Assembly (NCBI RefSeq): GCF_902806685.2
Contig: NC_048556.1
Span: forward strand, 1,302,001-1,366,000
Direction of reading: 5' to 3'
DNA length: 64,000 nucleotides
Origin: Maniola hyperantus
Taxonomy: Eukaryota > Arthropoda > Insecta > Lepidoptera > Nymphalidae
This document shows positions 49,355 to 62,344 of the stretch, in pieces (position 1 is the first letter of the stretch; every line of letters begins with the position of its first letter). Both the position numbers and the translations under genes were made by a program. A model generated the notes under the pieces. That model did not search any database and was not told the origin of the DNA. It worked only from the letters and a program-made list of their open reading frames with translations.

Positions 49355-49505
49355 CGTACATCACTAGCGCTAGCGGCCCGTCACTAGCACAGCACTAGCG
49401 GCCCGTCACCAGCGCGTCACTAGCGGCCCTTCACTAGCACAGCACTAGCGGCCCGTCACCAGCGCGTCACTAGCGGCCCGTCACTAGCACAGCACTAGCA
49501 CGGCG
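49355..49505. repeat. GC-rich minisatellite of CACTAGC/GGCCCGTCAC
   Basis: ACTAGCGGCCCGTCAC and ACTAGCACAGC blocks alternate about six times. On the minus strand it runs into a short frame, ALVMYAVILCALWWLVRRG, ending in a stop, which could be chance. Confidence 0.75.
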
Positions 49506-50827
49506 CCGGAGAACCGATTACGGAGACTATTTAAGCGCGACTTACACATTCCGATTTGTCCGATCGACGGGAGGAAGTAGAGGTATGTAACTGTTACAGG
49601 AACGTGAAAATGAGGAAATACTATTTGTACAAGTTTGTTCAGCGATCGATTTGACAAAACGGAATTGTGTAATTCGCTTTAATTACAACTTTTATCGCTA
49701 CACGAGCCAACCGCCGCAAGAATGGGAGTCGAGCCTCATAAATAAATACAGGTCAGTTTGCTTTGCGCCCATCGTGCAGTCGAATTGTAATTAATTTTAT
49801 TTATCAATTATCTATCAATAGCCTACCCTCTACCCCGATTATACTAAACTGCCGCTTTCGGTTCTCTCGTGACGGGATATCGACACCCGGAGGGTCGAAA
49901 CGTTCCGTTATTTCAACAAGTATAAAGCAGTTGTGTAAAAATTATCTAATAAAAATTGAGAGCGTACAAAATATTATAAATCTTCTGTTAGATAAGTGTA
50001 AAAGTATAAAAAATAAATAGTATAGTGTATCTATAAGACATTTCAGTGTAATAAATAAATATATTTTTGTATAAATTTGTAACATGAGACATATCTGTCG
50101 CTAAGAAGTTCATGAATGACGAATAATTTAATGGTATGTTAAATTACACAATAAAAAGTTCTCGTGTGAAGAATTTTGACGTCACAGAATGCATTTCTTG
50201 CGTAATTACAATTTCAATATCATTATGAATCAGACCTAATTGTTAATGATATTGAAAGTGTTGTAGCGACATGTTGGTGTGTCTCATGGAATGGGTGTCC
50301 GATATAAATAAGTTGTACGCGGCTATCCGAATGATTATCTTTCAAGCGATACGCTCGTACCGCAAGAAAGCACCCAAGTGTGTGGGTTTATGTTTTCGTG
50401 TTCAGTCAAGTAGCGGAGTATTCGCCGCGGTAACACTCTGTGGCGCGACGGTCGGACCGGGACAAGGGTCAGACGGTGGAAGCGGCTTTCGACTAACTTC
50501 AAAATGAGTTTCGAAGTTTTTTAATATTTTCTTGAGCATTGTTCCAGTAAAAATCAGCTAATCATTGATTTGAACGAATTTTTGAACTAAGCCTACTTTT
50601 GAATTGCTCTCGAAGTTTTATCAAAATCGGTTCAGTAATTTTTGCAAATAAATTAATGACAATCGAGAGCAAGACACGACTACGATGTGATTAACACCTT
50701 ATCGAAATCGATTTTACAATTGTTATGAAATGAATTTATTTAAGCTAGCTTCACACGCGCCGATCCAGGTCGCGGTCCGAGTTCGCTCCGACCGAAGCCT
50801 CTCGGTATTATTCTAAGCGCACACTCT

Positions 50828-53800
50828 CTAGATGATGGAGGTGATCAGTCGCGCCTTGAAGTTGACTATCCTCTCGGAGGTCTGCGCGATGCGGAGGATG
50901 AGGTCCTGGATGAGGTTGGCGATGCCGCGGTTGGCGATGATGAAGAGGCGCGTGATGGGGCCGGGCACGCCCTCCGTCAGGTTGTCCCCCTTGGGGCCGC
51001 CGTTGTCCTCGCCCTCCGCCGCGCCGGCGTCACCGGACGAGGCGCCAGATGACGAACCCGCTATTAGCTGGAATGGCACAATTGAACATTTTTTAATTTC
51101 ATATATCGATTGATAGGTAAGTAAAAATCTTGCAAGAAAACATTTATCTAATTATAGCGGTTGAGTATTCCAATTCAAACATCGTTACATTAATAATTAA
51201 TGTATCACGCTGCTGTAATGTGAAAACGTTACAGCAGAGAAATAATTATTCATAGTAGCTAGGTTTGCACTACCACTAGGTAGTGAAAGACACTATTTTG
51301 GTACAGAAATGTATGGACAATTTAAAAATATTGTCGACTTCAATTTTTTTGTACAAGCCTAATAGGATATTGTTACCAAATTTATTTTATTTAAAGGGAT
51401 TCATAAATATTTAGATGTATGATTAATCATTATCAAATTCATGTAAATTGACGAAATAATACCAATTCCTTAATTTATAAAGTTAGTAGTTAGTTTCTTA
51501 ATCTACAGAAAGTGTAACAAAGAAATATATACAAGTGCATAATATTAGAAGATAAAGGTGGAGGAAAGAGTAATGGGGAAGTGGAAATGTTAGTAGAAGT
51601 CCATGACTAGTGCCTATTAGGTACATTGTAAAGCGACTCCTCTACGACGCTGGAACTACTTCTACGAAACAACTCGATGACCCTGGTTGTAAAGTCGACC
51701 AAGATACTCTACTTTCTACAGTGAGACATAATTCATAACCGTCCGAGGCGCTGTGCCCATTCAAATAGCATAATACGTGATCTATCAGAGAAGTAAAACT
51801 TAAGTTTTACTTGCCACCTTTTGTCAACTCCTGAGATTTTTCAGAAGCCACTTTTTTCCAGGCCACCAGAATCAATTCAGCATAACATTTTGGAGATATA
51901 TAGACATTCAGAGACAATCAGAGCTTTTATCAGGGAAGATGATCCATTAGACGCTAATCAATTTTGCATCAGTCAATTCCATTATTATGAGTGATGGAGC
52001 AGAAAATTATCCAAATATTACTTATACAATCATCAATCATCTAATCAACGGTAAAATATCGATATTAGGTACTTAATGTGTCAAATGGATCCTGGAGACT
52101 TTTCCTGTTTAGTTTCATGATTGATTTGACGATCACGTATTATGCGTCGGTGAGGCGCAGCGCTGGCGGGCGTCTACTGGTGCGAGTGGAGCATGGCGGT
52201 ACTTGGGGGTCCAGCGTGGCCGAGTGCGCGGCGCGGAGCCCCACGGACAGCGAGTCGGTGCCCGCGAACAGGCGGAAGGCGTTGCCGGCCGCGCGCGCCA
52301 CCATCTCCGCCGGACGCTGCAACACAACTGCGCACTCGAGACCACTCTCCTGCCGCTCCGCTACGAGCACCTACCTTACGTCTGCCGTTTCCACTCTGTC
52401 AAACTCGCCTATCCTCTGTTTCCACACTCTCTCTTAATCTCTCCTAGCTCTTTAAAAAAGAATTGACGGGTAATGTGATCAGTGATAGCAGAGGGTATCT
52501 TTTAAAAATAAAGTGTGTGAGAGTGAAGTGAAAAGGTAACTAGTAAGAGTAAACATGCACGAAACTTCTATTACGCACACACTTAAACGCATCGGATCGA
52601 AGTTTAAATTCGCTTGGTTCACATTAGCAAATCGAAACTTATTTTCGAGTTCAAAATGAACTCGAACCGGAGTATTCGTGGGTTATGGAGCCGGAACGTG
52701 TGTAGGTGCCATAATCAAGCTAAAGTTTGGTGCAACTTATTTTCGTGCTACCTTCTGACCTTTGAGAGTTACCTTGCATAACTCCGCTTCGGTACTGACC
52801 ATGTACTGACCAACCTTGCTATTTGAGTGAAATGATCCGATTTAATGACGGTGGAAGATTTGAAAGAGTGAATGATAGAAAATAAGTTGAGGCAAATATA
52901 AAGTGAATATAAAGCGTAATCGTTGAAAGAAAGAAGTAAGAAATGATGTAAAGAAGTAAGAGGGGTGTACGTAAAGTGAGAGATAACGATTGATGTGTAT
53001 GTGTGTGTGTGTGTGTGTACATACTCTGACCACGTCGAATAGGAAGTTGCCGGAGCCGCCGCCCGAGGCGCCTGCGTCGCCGCCGAGGAATCTGAAATTG
53101 TTATTACAACTATATAGTAATGAGTTAGTGAGCTATATGTCTTCCTATAAGTACATTATATCATCAACTACTCGTAGCTGACGCCGCTATTTAAGATTTT
53201 AAAAATCCCGTGGGAACTATTTAACTTTCCCAGATAAAAAGTAGCTCATGTCATTTTCCGGCCTTTGTGTGTCTTTGCGGCCTGATTGAAAGACGAACTA
53301 ATATGCTTTTATTAAAGACAGCTGTAATGTAAGAATTAATTGTAAAAGTTTACGCAATATATAAATACCAATAAATACTGTACCAGTGTAGCGTGCACAG
53401 GATTCGAAGCTAGGACAGCCATTACTAGGTTACCTACATTGACTGTCATGATGAAAAATGAACACAAAGCTATTTGTGCAAAAGCTGAAAACTTGGGTAA
53501 GCAGTGAGTTAATGCCTCTATGAACGGTTCGCCACTGCTAAATAGTTAGAATGTTTATAATTATGTGCCGATAGCAGCAACATACGGAGTTGTGTAACAT
53601 TCGCAATTACAGCGCCTTCTATCGCAACTCGCCCGACATCGACAGCGGCAAGTCGCAAGTCGCAAGTCGCAAGTCGAGTGGCATTGGCGAACAATGCGCC
53701 GAGAGTACTGACTCGCGGCTTTTTGCGCACCTTTCCACTCGCGATTCGCACGAAATTATGGGTTCTTTTTTATTGGTTCCAAATACCTACCTACCAGTTA

Positions 53801-56800
53801 CCACGTCTACATTGAACACGTAACGCTGTTGTAAATAACTATGTCTATTTGAGACTAATAGGTATAAATTGAATAGGAACAATCTATTTTTCTAAATTCT
53901 AATTTAATCTACTTAGCTTGGGTTTCGACACGACCGGACAAAGGCCTCGGCCTCCCCGCAGATCCGCTTAGAATGGACTGTGGGTATGTCAACTTGTTTA
54001 GCTGTAGTTCATCCGGTAAAGTTACTTAAAGGCTTTGCACATGGTCCAGCATTTTCACGCGTAGTCAACGCACGCTTTACGAAGACGCGTCGACACCGCT
54101 AGGCGCTACGAGTATAGTACAAACGACAATGCGAATACTGGTATCGCCTGTTTGCGACTACAATGACTGAAAATTAATTGCTATCGAGTTTAGATTTAGA
54201 ACGATAAGTAGTGTATTCTGTGGGATTAACCGTCCAGTATCATAGATTAACAAATTGAATATAAGTTTTATCATTTAATATACGATAAATAGGTTCGAAG
54301 ATTGTTAGTCAAAAATGACGCTTTGTAGTCGCAAACAGACGATATGACAGGCAAGTCGTGTTCGTGGCGTCATTTAGCTATGACTGCACGTCATGAAATG
54401 TCCCCGTGTACAAAGGGACAAACGAGACGCAGGCCGCAGGCTGGCTTAATTGCCTGCGCAAACAAGCAGATAAGATAGTTTGGTGCTTTAATAGATTAAA
54501 CAGTCTTATCTAGCCACCATTTGACGCGGGTAAGCTATATAGACGATGGGAAGGACATAAACGTTGTTATCTTTGTACCGTACATTTGGATTTTCAAGTT
54601 ACGAGAGTGCAAAGTATTTTTTCCGGAAAACTCTCTTGTGTGAAATGGGAGTGTAGCCTCTTATACTAGGGAAAAAGAAATTGATGACGTAGCTGCGTGC
54701 CCCTACCTCTTATTTCTGTTTTCTTCGCTGTCGTCTGCGTCGTCCAGCGTGATCTCGTCGATGGCCGCGTTGTTGGTCTGCGCGGCCGTGTCCTGGTCGT
54801 CGCTGGCGGCGCCCTGGCTGTCGCCGAACGCGACGCGCACCTCGGCCTGCTGCGACTCCGCCCCCGACAGCAGCTGGTTCTCGTCAGCCGCCGCGCTCTG
54901 GAACGTCACACCGAGTTACAGCTCTGTGCGCTGCGAGCGTGCGATGAGCTGCCGCCCTAGCGCCGACCGTTTGTTGCTGGCGGATCGAAGCCTCGCCCCA
55001 AACAACGCATTCAGCAGGTACCATGCATGCTAATGACGTCATCAGTACATGCCAGTGAGTTCTAATGATGACGTCACTCGCATTTCCCTTGCGCGTCTGT
55101 TGCGCCTTTTATTACTGCCTGCATTTTCTGGGGCGCGTGCTGTATTGTGCGACTTTTAGTTGGATGATTCAGGATGTTAGCCGATGACAAACACTGTCGG
55201 CCAGTCGACAAACTGCGATGATCGAACAGTAATGTCACGGTCGAGTGCTAGGGTCGCATGAGATGGTCATGGGTGGGTGGTGGCGAAGATGACGATGGAT
55301 GGAGGCGTGCGGTCTGCGCGCGCCGCGGGCCGTCCTCTGAGGCGGTTGATGCGCGAATGTGCGACGCTCATACCGGCAAGTAGAACAGCGCACGTTTTCT
55401 CCTCTCGGGCGCTTCCGTGGTGGTCGTGCTCGGCGATGACGTCACCGCCTCGTCATCGTCATCGTCGTCGTCGTCATCGTCATCGTCGAGCTCGACGGTG
55501 CCGCTGTTGCTGCGGCCGGCGCCGTTGTTGTTCCCTAAGAACGCGCGCAGGAACACCGGGCCGAACACCTTCAGCACCTGGCTGGTGATGTCCTGTACTA
55601 CCTTTTCGATCATCTAGAACATACACCGCCCTTAGCATCCCATTATTGCCGCTCTAAAGTACCCCTCGTGAGTCGTGTGCGAAGCGACTGTGCGGCTCGT
55701 GGAGTTACGTGTTAGTTTTGTAAAGCTCGCGATTCTACGGCTTCTCCTGAATACGAATAAACTTACGATGGCTAAGTGGTCGCCCACCATTTTAGCCGGG
55801 CAGCCTAGTTTATGACAATATGGTTATAAACTAGGCTGATCCATCGTTATGACGAATCAATATTGCAGTTTCAAATAGAATGGAGACCAAAAAAGCAGCT
55901 GTACAAACAAGGTTTGCACTATATTTGACACACTGTGACTTAGATTTTACGTGTATTGGGTTTAAATAAAAACTGTCATACCCCTTCCGAGTTAGCGCGC
56001 TTCCGTTGAAGGTTGCATCATCACAAACAGATCAGATCGCAGTCAAGGGCTAACTCGTCATCAGTTAATCAATAATTATTATAAATGAGGTACATATATT
56101 TTATTGGTTAACTGCTTTAGGAACTGTACTAGAGTTTATTTCATTAGAAGTCTGTACAAGACGAGCTTGCCTACTCTATGTTTGGTTGAAGCTACTAAAA
56201 AGCTTAAAAATCGGTGGGACATAAAAGCGTATTTCCTAAGGCCATGTAACATATTGAAGTGTGAGTTTTACTCTAAAAGCTAAGCGTTATGTAAAAGCTG
56301 ATCTCCGGGTGTCGTGGCTGCCACCTAGTTGTAGTGGTGTAACTTGTAGCACGTACGTGTAACTTGTAGCACGTACGTGTAACTTGTAGCACGTACGTGT
56401 AACTTGTAGCACGTACGTGTAACTTGTAGCACGTACGTGTAACTTGTAGCACGTACGTGTAACTTACTGAGTTTATCCTAATGTGTTTGCACAAAAAATA
56501 CAAAAATACGAGTAATAATTCATTTAAAAATAAACAAAAAATAGGATATAATATATTTGTAAGTATATCTTTTCGCAAAAGATAAACTGATATGTGGTAC
56601 ATTTATATTCTTATTGGGAATAAAATTAAAATAAGCATGAAATTAAAAATAACACGACAAAAATAATAATATGGCTGCGTAGACCGTGGAGTCTAACTCT
56701 TAGCGTCGTAGCGTAGACCGTGGAGTCTAACTCGTAGCGTCGTAGCGTAGACCGTGGAACGTAGACGATTTTATATAGAAAACATTAAAGGCTCCCCCAC

Positions 56801-59800
56801 ACAGCCGCGTTATTATCGGCCGATAATATCGCATGCGTTATTGCGATATCTGTTTTCAGTACATTTTGTATTAGGATGGTCATGTAGTTACACACTGCTG
56901 CGATAATACGTCCCTACTTCCATTGCGGCGTTATTATCGCAACACACACAGCGCGCCCAGGTTCAGCGTCGCCAGGGTCTCCTGCAACACCAGCTCTAGA
57001 CAAGTGGTGACGTATGTAGAGATGACGCGAGCCTACCTGCGTGAGCTGCGGGAACAGTTGTCGCAAGATGCCGATGGTGCGCTTGTTGCGCTCGCTCAGC
57101 TCGGAGCCCGGCGCGCCCAGGTTCAGCGTCGCCAGGGTCTCCTGCAACACCAGCTCTAGACAAGTGGTGACGTATGTAGAGATGACGCGAGCCTACCTGC
57201 GTGAGCTGCGGGAACAGTTGTCGCAAGATGCCGATGGTGCGCTTGTTGCGCTCGCTCAGCTCGGAGCCCGGCGCGCCCAGGTTCAGCGTCGCCAGGGTCT
57301 CCTGCAACACCAGCTCTAGACAAGTGGTGACGTATGTAGAGATGACGCGAGCCTACCTGCGTGAGCTGCGGGAACAGTTGTCGCAAGATGCCGATGGTGC
57401 GCTTGTTGCGCTCGCTCAGCTCGGAGCCCGGCGCGCCCAGGTTCAGCGTCGCCAGGGTCTCCTGCAACACCAGCTCTAGACAAGTGGTGACGTATGTAGA
57501 GATGACGCGAGCCTACCTGCGTGAGCTGCGGGAACAGTTGTCGCAAGATGCCGATGGTGCGCTTGTTGCGCTCGCTCAGCTCGGAGCCCGGCGCGCCCAG
57601 GTTCAGCGTCGCCAGGGTCTCCTGCAACACCAGCTCTAGACAAGTGGTGACGTATGTAGAGATGACGCGAGCCTACCTGCGTGAGCTGCGGGAACAGTTG
57701 TCGCAAGATGCCGATGGTGCGCTTGTTGCGCTCGCTCAGCTCGGAGCCCGGCGCGCCCAGGTTCAGCGTCGCCAGGGTCTCCTGCAACACCAGCTCTAGA
57801 CAAGTGGTGACGTATGTAGAGATGACGCGAGCCTACCTGCGTGAGCTGCGGGAACAGTTGTCGCAAGATGCCGATGGTGCGCTTGTTGCGCTCGCTCAGC
57901 TCGGAGCCCGGCGCGCCCAGGTTCAGCGTCGCCAGGGTCTCCTGCAACACCAGCTCTAGACAAGTGGTGACGTATGTAGAGATGACGCGAGCCTACCTGC
58001 GTGAGCTGCGGGAACAGTTGTCGCAAGATGCCGATGGTGCGCTTGTTGCGCTCGCTCAGCTCGGAGCCCGGCGCGCCCAGGTTCAGCGTCGCCAGGGTCT
58101 CCTGCAACACCAGCTCTAGACAAGTGGTGACGTATGTAGAGATGACGCGAGCCTACCTGCGTGAGCTGCGGGAACAGTTGTCGCAAGATGCCGATGGTGC
58201 GCTTGTTGCGCTCGCTCAGCTCGGAGCCCGGCGCGCCCAGGTTCAGCGTCGCCAGGGTCTCCTGCAACACCAGCTCTAGACAAGTGGTGACGTATGTAGA
58301 GATGACGCGAGCCTACCTGCGTGAGCTGCGGGAACAGTTGTCGCAAGATGCCGATGGTGCGCTTGTTGCGCTCGCTCAGCTCGGAGCCCGGCGCGCCCAG
58401 GTTCAGCGTCGCCAGGGTCTCCTGCAACACCAGCTCTAGACAAGTGGTGACGTATGTAGAGATGACGCGAGCCTACCTGCGTGAGCTGCGGGAACAGTTG
58501 TCGCAAGATGCCGATGGTGCGCTTGTTGCGCTCGCTCAGCTCGGAGCCCGGCGCGCCCAGGTTCAGCGTCGCCAGGGTCTCCTGCAACACCAGCTCTAGA
58601 CAAGTGGTGACGTATGTAGAGATGACGCGAGCCTACCTGCGTGAGCTGCGGGAACAGTTGTCGCAAGATGCCGATGGTGCGCTTGTTGCGCTCGCTCAGC
58701 TCGGAGCCCGGCGCGCCCAGGTTCAGCGTCGCCAGGGTCTCCTGCAACACCAGCTCTAGACAAGTGGTGACGTATGTAGAGATGACGCGAGCCTACCTGC
58801 GTGAGCTGCGGGAACAGTTGTCGCAAGATGCCGATGGTGCGCTTGTTGCGCTCGCTCAGCTCGGAGCCCGGCGCGCCCAGGTTCAGCGTCGCCAGGGTCT
58901 CCTGCAACACCAGCTCTAGACAAGTGGTGACGTATGTAGAGATGACGCGAGCCTACCTGCGTGAGCTGCGGGAACAGTTGTCGCAAGATGCCGATGGTGC
59001 GCTTGTTGCGCTCGCTCAGCTCGGAGCCCGGCGCGCCCAGGTTCAGCGTCGCCAGGGTCTCCTGCAACACCAGCTCTAGACAAGTGGTGACGTATGTAGA
59101 GATGACGCGAGCCTACCTGCGTGAGCTGCGGGAACAGTTGTCGCAAGATGCCGATGGTGCGCTTGTTGCGCTCGCTCAGCTCGGAGCCCGGCGCGCCCAG
59201 GTTCAGCGTCGCCAGGGTCTCCTGCAACACCAGCTCTAGACAAGTGGTGACGTATGTAGAGATGACGCGAGCCTACCTGCGTGAGCTGCGGGAACAGTTG
59301 TCGCAAGATGCCGATGGTGCGCTTGTTGCGCTCGCTCAGCTCGGAGCCCGGCGCGCCCAGGTTCAGCGTCGCCAGGGTCTCCTGCAACACCAGCTCTAGA
59401 CAAGTGGTGACGTATGTAGAGATGACGCGAGCCTACCTGCGTGAGCTGCGGGAACAGTTGTCGCAAGATGCCGATGGTGCGCTTGTTGCGCTCGCTCAGC
59501 TCGGAGCCCGGCGCGCCCAGGTTCAGCGTCGCCAGGGTCTCCTGCAACACCAGCTCTAGACAAGTGGTGACGTATGTAGAGATGACGCGAGCCTACCTGC
59601 GTGAGCTGCGGGAACAGTTGTCGCAAGATGCCGATGGTGCGCTTGTTGCGCTCGCTCAGCTCGGAGCCCGGCGCGCCCAGGTTCAGCGTCGCCAGGGTCT
59701 CCTGCAACACCAGCTCTAGACAAGTGGTGACGTATGTAGAGATGACGCGAGCCTACCTGCGTGAGCTGCGGGAACAGTTGTCGCAAGATGCCGATGGTGC

Positions 59801-60519
59801 GCTTGTTGCGCTCGCTCAGCTCGGAGCCCGGCGCGCCCAGGTTCAGCGTCGCCAGGGTCTCCTGCAACACCAGCTCTAGACAAGTGGTGACGTATGTAGA
59901 GATGACGCGAGCCTACCTGCGTGAGCTGCGGGAACAGTTGTCGCAAGATGCCGATGGTGCGCTTGTTGCGCTCGCTCAGCTCGGAGCCCGGCGCGCCCAG
60001 GTTCAGCGTCGCCAGGGTCTCCTGCAACACCAGCTCTAGACAAGTGGTGACGTATGTAGAGATGACGCGAGCCTACCTGCGTGAGCTGCGGGAACAGTTG
60101 TCGCAAGATGCCGATGGTGCGCTTGTTGCGCTCGCTCAGCTCGGAGCCCGGCGCGCCCAGGTTCAGCGTCGCCAGGGTCTCCTGCAACACCAGCTCTAGA
60201 CAAGTGGTGACGTATGTAGAGATGACGCGAGCCTACCTGCGTGAGCTGCGGGAACAGTTGTCGCAAGATGCCGATGGTGCGCTTGTTGCGCTCGCTCAGC
60301 TCGGAGCCCGGCGCGCCCAGGTTCAGCGTCGCCAGGGTCTCCTGCAACACCAGCTCTAGACAAGTGGTGACGTATGTAGAGATGACGCGAGCCTACCTGC
60401 GTGAGCTGCGGGAACAGTTGTCGCAAGATGCCGATGGTGCGCTTGTTGCGCTCGCTCAGCTCGGAGCCCGGCGCGCCCAGGTTCAGCGTCGCCAGGGTCT
60501 CCTGCAACACCAGACGCAG
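50828..60519 (-). CDS. Acidic multi-exon proprotein-like gene, six C-terminal exons
   Basis: Exons (minus): 60397-60519 (41 codons), 55374-55613 (80), 54707-54897 (63 plus 2 nt), 53025-53091, 52203-52316 (38), 50828-51067 (79 plus TAG). All junctions are GT-AG and phases agree, giving about 324 residues. The 5' exons are right of, or hidden near, the window end. The sequence has three furin-type sites at module borders: SERNKR, PERRKR and ENRNKR. It also has a run of 12 Asp, Ser/Thr- and Ala/Gly-rich linkers, and two amphipathic segments (VVQDITSQVLKVFGPVFLRA; LIQDLILRIAQTSERIV). This suggests a secreted or luminal precursor cut by proprotein convertases, but no signal peptide is visible and I recognise no family. 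Its first visible exon is amplified (56951-60519). Confidence 0.7.
52997..53020. repeat. (GT)n microsatellite beside a splice donor
   Basis: About ten GT units, starting 4 nt beyond the donor of the 53025-53091 exon. Confidence 0.85.
53177..53300 (-). repeat. Degenerate Helitron fragment in an intron
   Basis: TAGCTGACGCCGC...AAAATCCCGTGGGAAC...AGATAAAAAGTAGC...TGTCA, then GATTGAAAGACGAAC. Confidence 0.5.
56337..56465. repeat. 20-bp minisatellite, six units
   Basis: GTGTAACTTGTAGCACGTAC repeated six times with a partial seventh; units look identical. ACGTACGT occurs at each join. Confidence 0.95.
56677..56762. repeat. 34-bp tandem repeat, about 2.5 units
   Basis: GCGTAGACCGTGGAGTCTAA recurs at 56677, 56711 and 56745. 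Confidence 0.9.
56951..60519 (-). repeat. 160-bp tandem array amplifying one exon
   Basis: The unit of 160 bp recurs with no visible change. In gene sense (minus) each has an exon (for example 57037-57153) opening after CTTGTCTAGAG, encoding LVLQETLATLNLGAPGSELS, then ERNKRTIGILRQLFPQLTQ, and ending at CAG|GTAGGC. The 43-nt remainder is intronic. The most upstream copy (60397-60519) is the original: it alone has the CTAACAG acceptor and two extra codons. Twenty-one further complete copies follow, then a truncated one (56951-56995). The copies' acceptor is created at the duplication joint. Using its second AG makes a 117-nt phase-0 exon; using the first AG (119 nt) leads to an early stop. Confidence 0.92.
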
Positions 60520-60795
60520 CTGTTAGCTGTTGTGTACCTCCTGCCGCAGAGTGGGGCAATTGTTGTGATTGGTCTACGTAAGCGCGGTGACTGGTAAGTA
60601 TAGGATATTACGCTATACTATTATTTAAAAAAAAAAAAAAATCAGGCAATGAAAATACAAGTTACAACCCATAACAATATACACACAATATGGAGCAGAT
60701 TACATAAGATATTAGAATTGAATTGAATAACAATATAAATGTTAAAAAAAAAGAAAAAAATAAAAACGGAGCTAACAATTTAAAAATAAACTAAT

Positions 60796-61098
60796 CTAAG
60801 TAAATGTGTTATTATCGCACCGATGCAGGTTGGACCAATGTTTTGTGAAAGGATTACTAAGATCCTCTACAATAGCACATAAGATAGCGTTGGTACTGTA
60901 TGTCAGTCTTTCCCAGTAGGAAGCCGTCCTCGCTCGGAGTATGGCGAAGAAGTCAGGGACCCTTGCAGCAGCAAACATAGCTTTAGCACTGCAGAAACGC
61001 GGGTGCTTCATTAGGATGCGGAAGGCGTTGTTATATTGTACCCTAAGTGCATTATAGCTGCGCTTGGTAAACTTTGTCCACAGCTGACATGTGTACAA
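60796..61098 (-). pseudogene. Non-LTR retrotransposon RT C-terminal fragment
   Basis: About 100 codons reading LWTKFTKRSYNALRVQYNNA, FRILMKHPRFCSAKAMFAAA and SNPFTKHWSNL. This matches the conserved C-terminal region downstream of the reverse transcriptase in jockey/CR1-like elements of Lepidoptera (pattern recalled, not searched). No catalytic RT motif is retained; it is a 5'-truncated copy. Confidence 0.65.
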
Positions 61099-61599
61099 AC
61101 ATTGTACCTAGTTTTAACATTGTACATTATTGTACCTAGTTTTCAAATAAACTTGAAATGTTTTGGTACGAGAATGGACAAAAACATAATAAACGTGGAA
61201 ACTACTCAGAGACAATATGTCAAGGGTCACCGCGAGCCAAACGATGATATTGCGTGCGCCTTCAAATACGCCCCCCCCCAACCCCCTCCCCCCCACCGCG
61301 CCTTACCTAGTACAGATATAATGATACCAGCAGCTGCCTGACGGAGGCTTTATTCTCTGAAGGAGTAATGTTTTACTGAAGTTGGGCTTAATATGAAACT
61401 ATCTTGTCCGCAACTTCCGTGGCTGAGCGAAGCCAGGGCGAGGCATTAGTCGTACTAGAAATACTTATAATGTACATTATAAAAGGAAGGAAAAATCCTA
61501 CCTAAAAACCTAGAAACTAAAAGCCTAGAACATTTTATATTATAGGTACCTAAATGAAGAATAAGATCGGATTTTTGTAATAAAAAGGATTGTTTAATT

Positions 61600-61631
61600 T
61601 TGGCGAGCGAAGCCGCGGGTGATCGCTAGTG
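61600..61631 (+). repeat. Helitron 3' end fragment
   Basis: GCGAGCGAAGCCGCGGGTGATCGCTAGT shows the hairpin plus CTAG ending. Confidence 0.5.
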
Positions 61632-61740
61632 AATGGATAGGAAACACGAATCTTGCAGATGCAAATGCGCCGCGCGAAATATGCAAATGTGAGCAATTAG
61701 TTGTTATATTGCTGCGTCGCGGTTGCTGGGCAACGGGGCC

Positions 61741-61815
61741 GTGCGAGCTGTTGCCTGTTGCCTGCTGCCTGTTGCCTGCTGCCTGCTGCCTGCTGCCTGC
61801 TGCCCGCTGCCCGCC
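61741..61815. repeat. 7-bp (TGCCTGC/T)n repeat
   Basis: About ten units of TGCCTGT/TGCCTGC/TGCCCGC in series. Confidence 0.9.
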
Positions 61816-62344
61816 AGTGAGAGGCGCCGTTTGGGTAATTCATTACTGAAACCTACTCATTACCAGTGTCGCTTGCCGCGCGGATCAAATACACTGCACT
61901 CGACATTAGCATTCAGCTAAGCTTTCCGGTGCGAGGTCGCCATTTCAACACTGAGGGACTGTGCCCCTGCCCATTGTTGCGTAGCGTTGCAAGACCCCCA
62001 CGAGGTGGACAGACCACCACCTCGGTGGTGCAAGAACGCTAGGCGAAGACTGTATGTCAAGTTTTAATTCTCTTTTAAACTAGACTTAATATGAAAATGT
62101 AGCGCTCCTTTTACCCGGTTTCCTCACTTCTGCGTATCATCACAGAGTGGAGTGGAGGGGAGTACCGTGGTAGTGGAGTAGGTAGACTGCCTAATGCATT
62201 AAGGCTGCCTAATTATTGAACGGAATGTTTTGTGTGAATCTCGAATTGCAGTCGCAAATTGATATAATTTGTTTATATGAAATAAACATAATAAGTACAA
62301 AGCTTATTTAAAGTATAGTAATGTATTGTTTTAATTACTGTTAA

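Larger units (their letters stand above)
45949..50827. other. Intergenic interval, mostly repeats
   Basis: Between the Arp10 start and the stop of the acidic proprotein gene. It holds a MITE fragment (46283-46358), a nested dispersed repeat (47257-47615), Helitron fragments (48230-48370, 48690-48922), a possible terminal exon (47914-48157) and a GC-rich minisatellite (49355-49505). Open frames at 50271-50507 and 49763-50020 lack motifs and I do not call them genes. Confidence 0.55.

Noticed and set aside
56951..60519. CRISPR-like array
   Set aside because: The 160-bp units are identical throughout with no variable spacers, and the genome is eukaryotic. The same applies to the 56-bp satellite at 16145-17880.
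57041..60597. Dozens of repeated 92- to 118-codon open frames on the + strand across the array
   Set aside because: They are antisense shadows of the amplified exon. The minus strand has the splice sites and a frame continuing into further exons.
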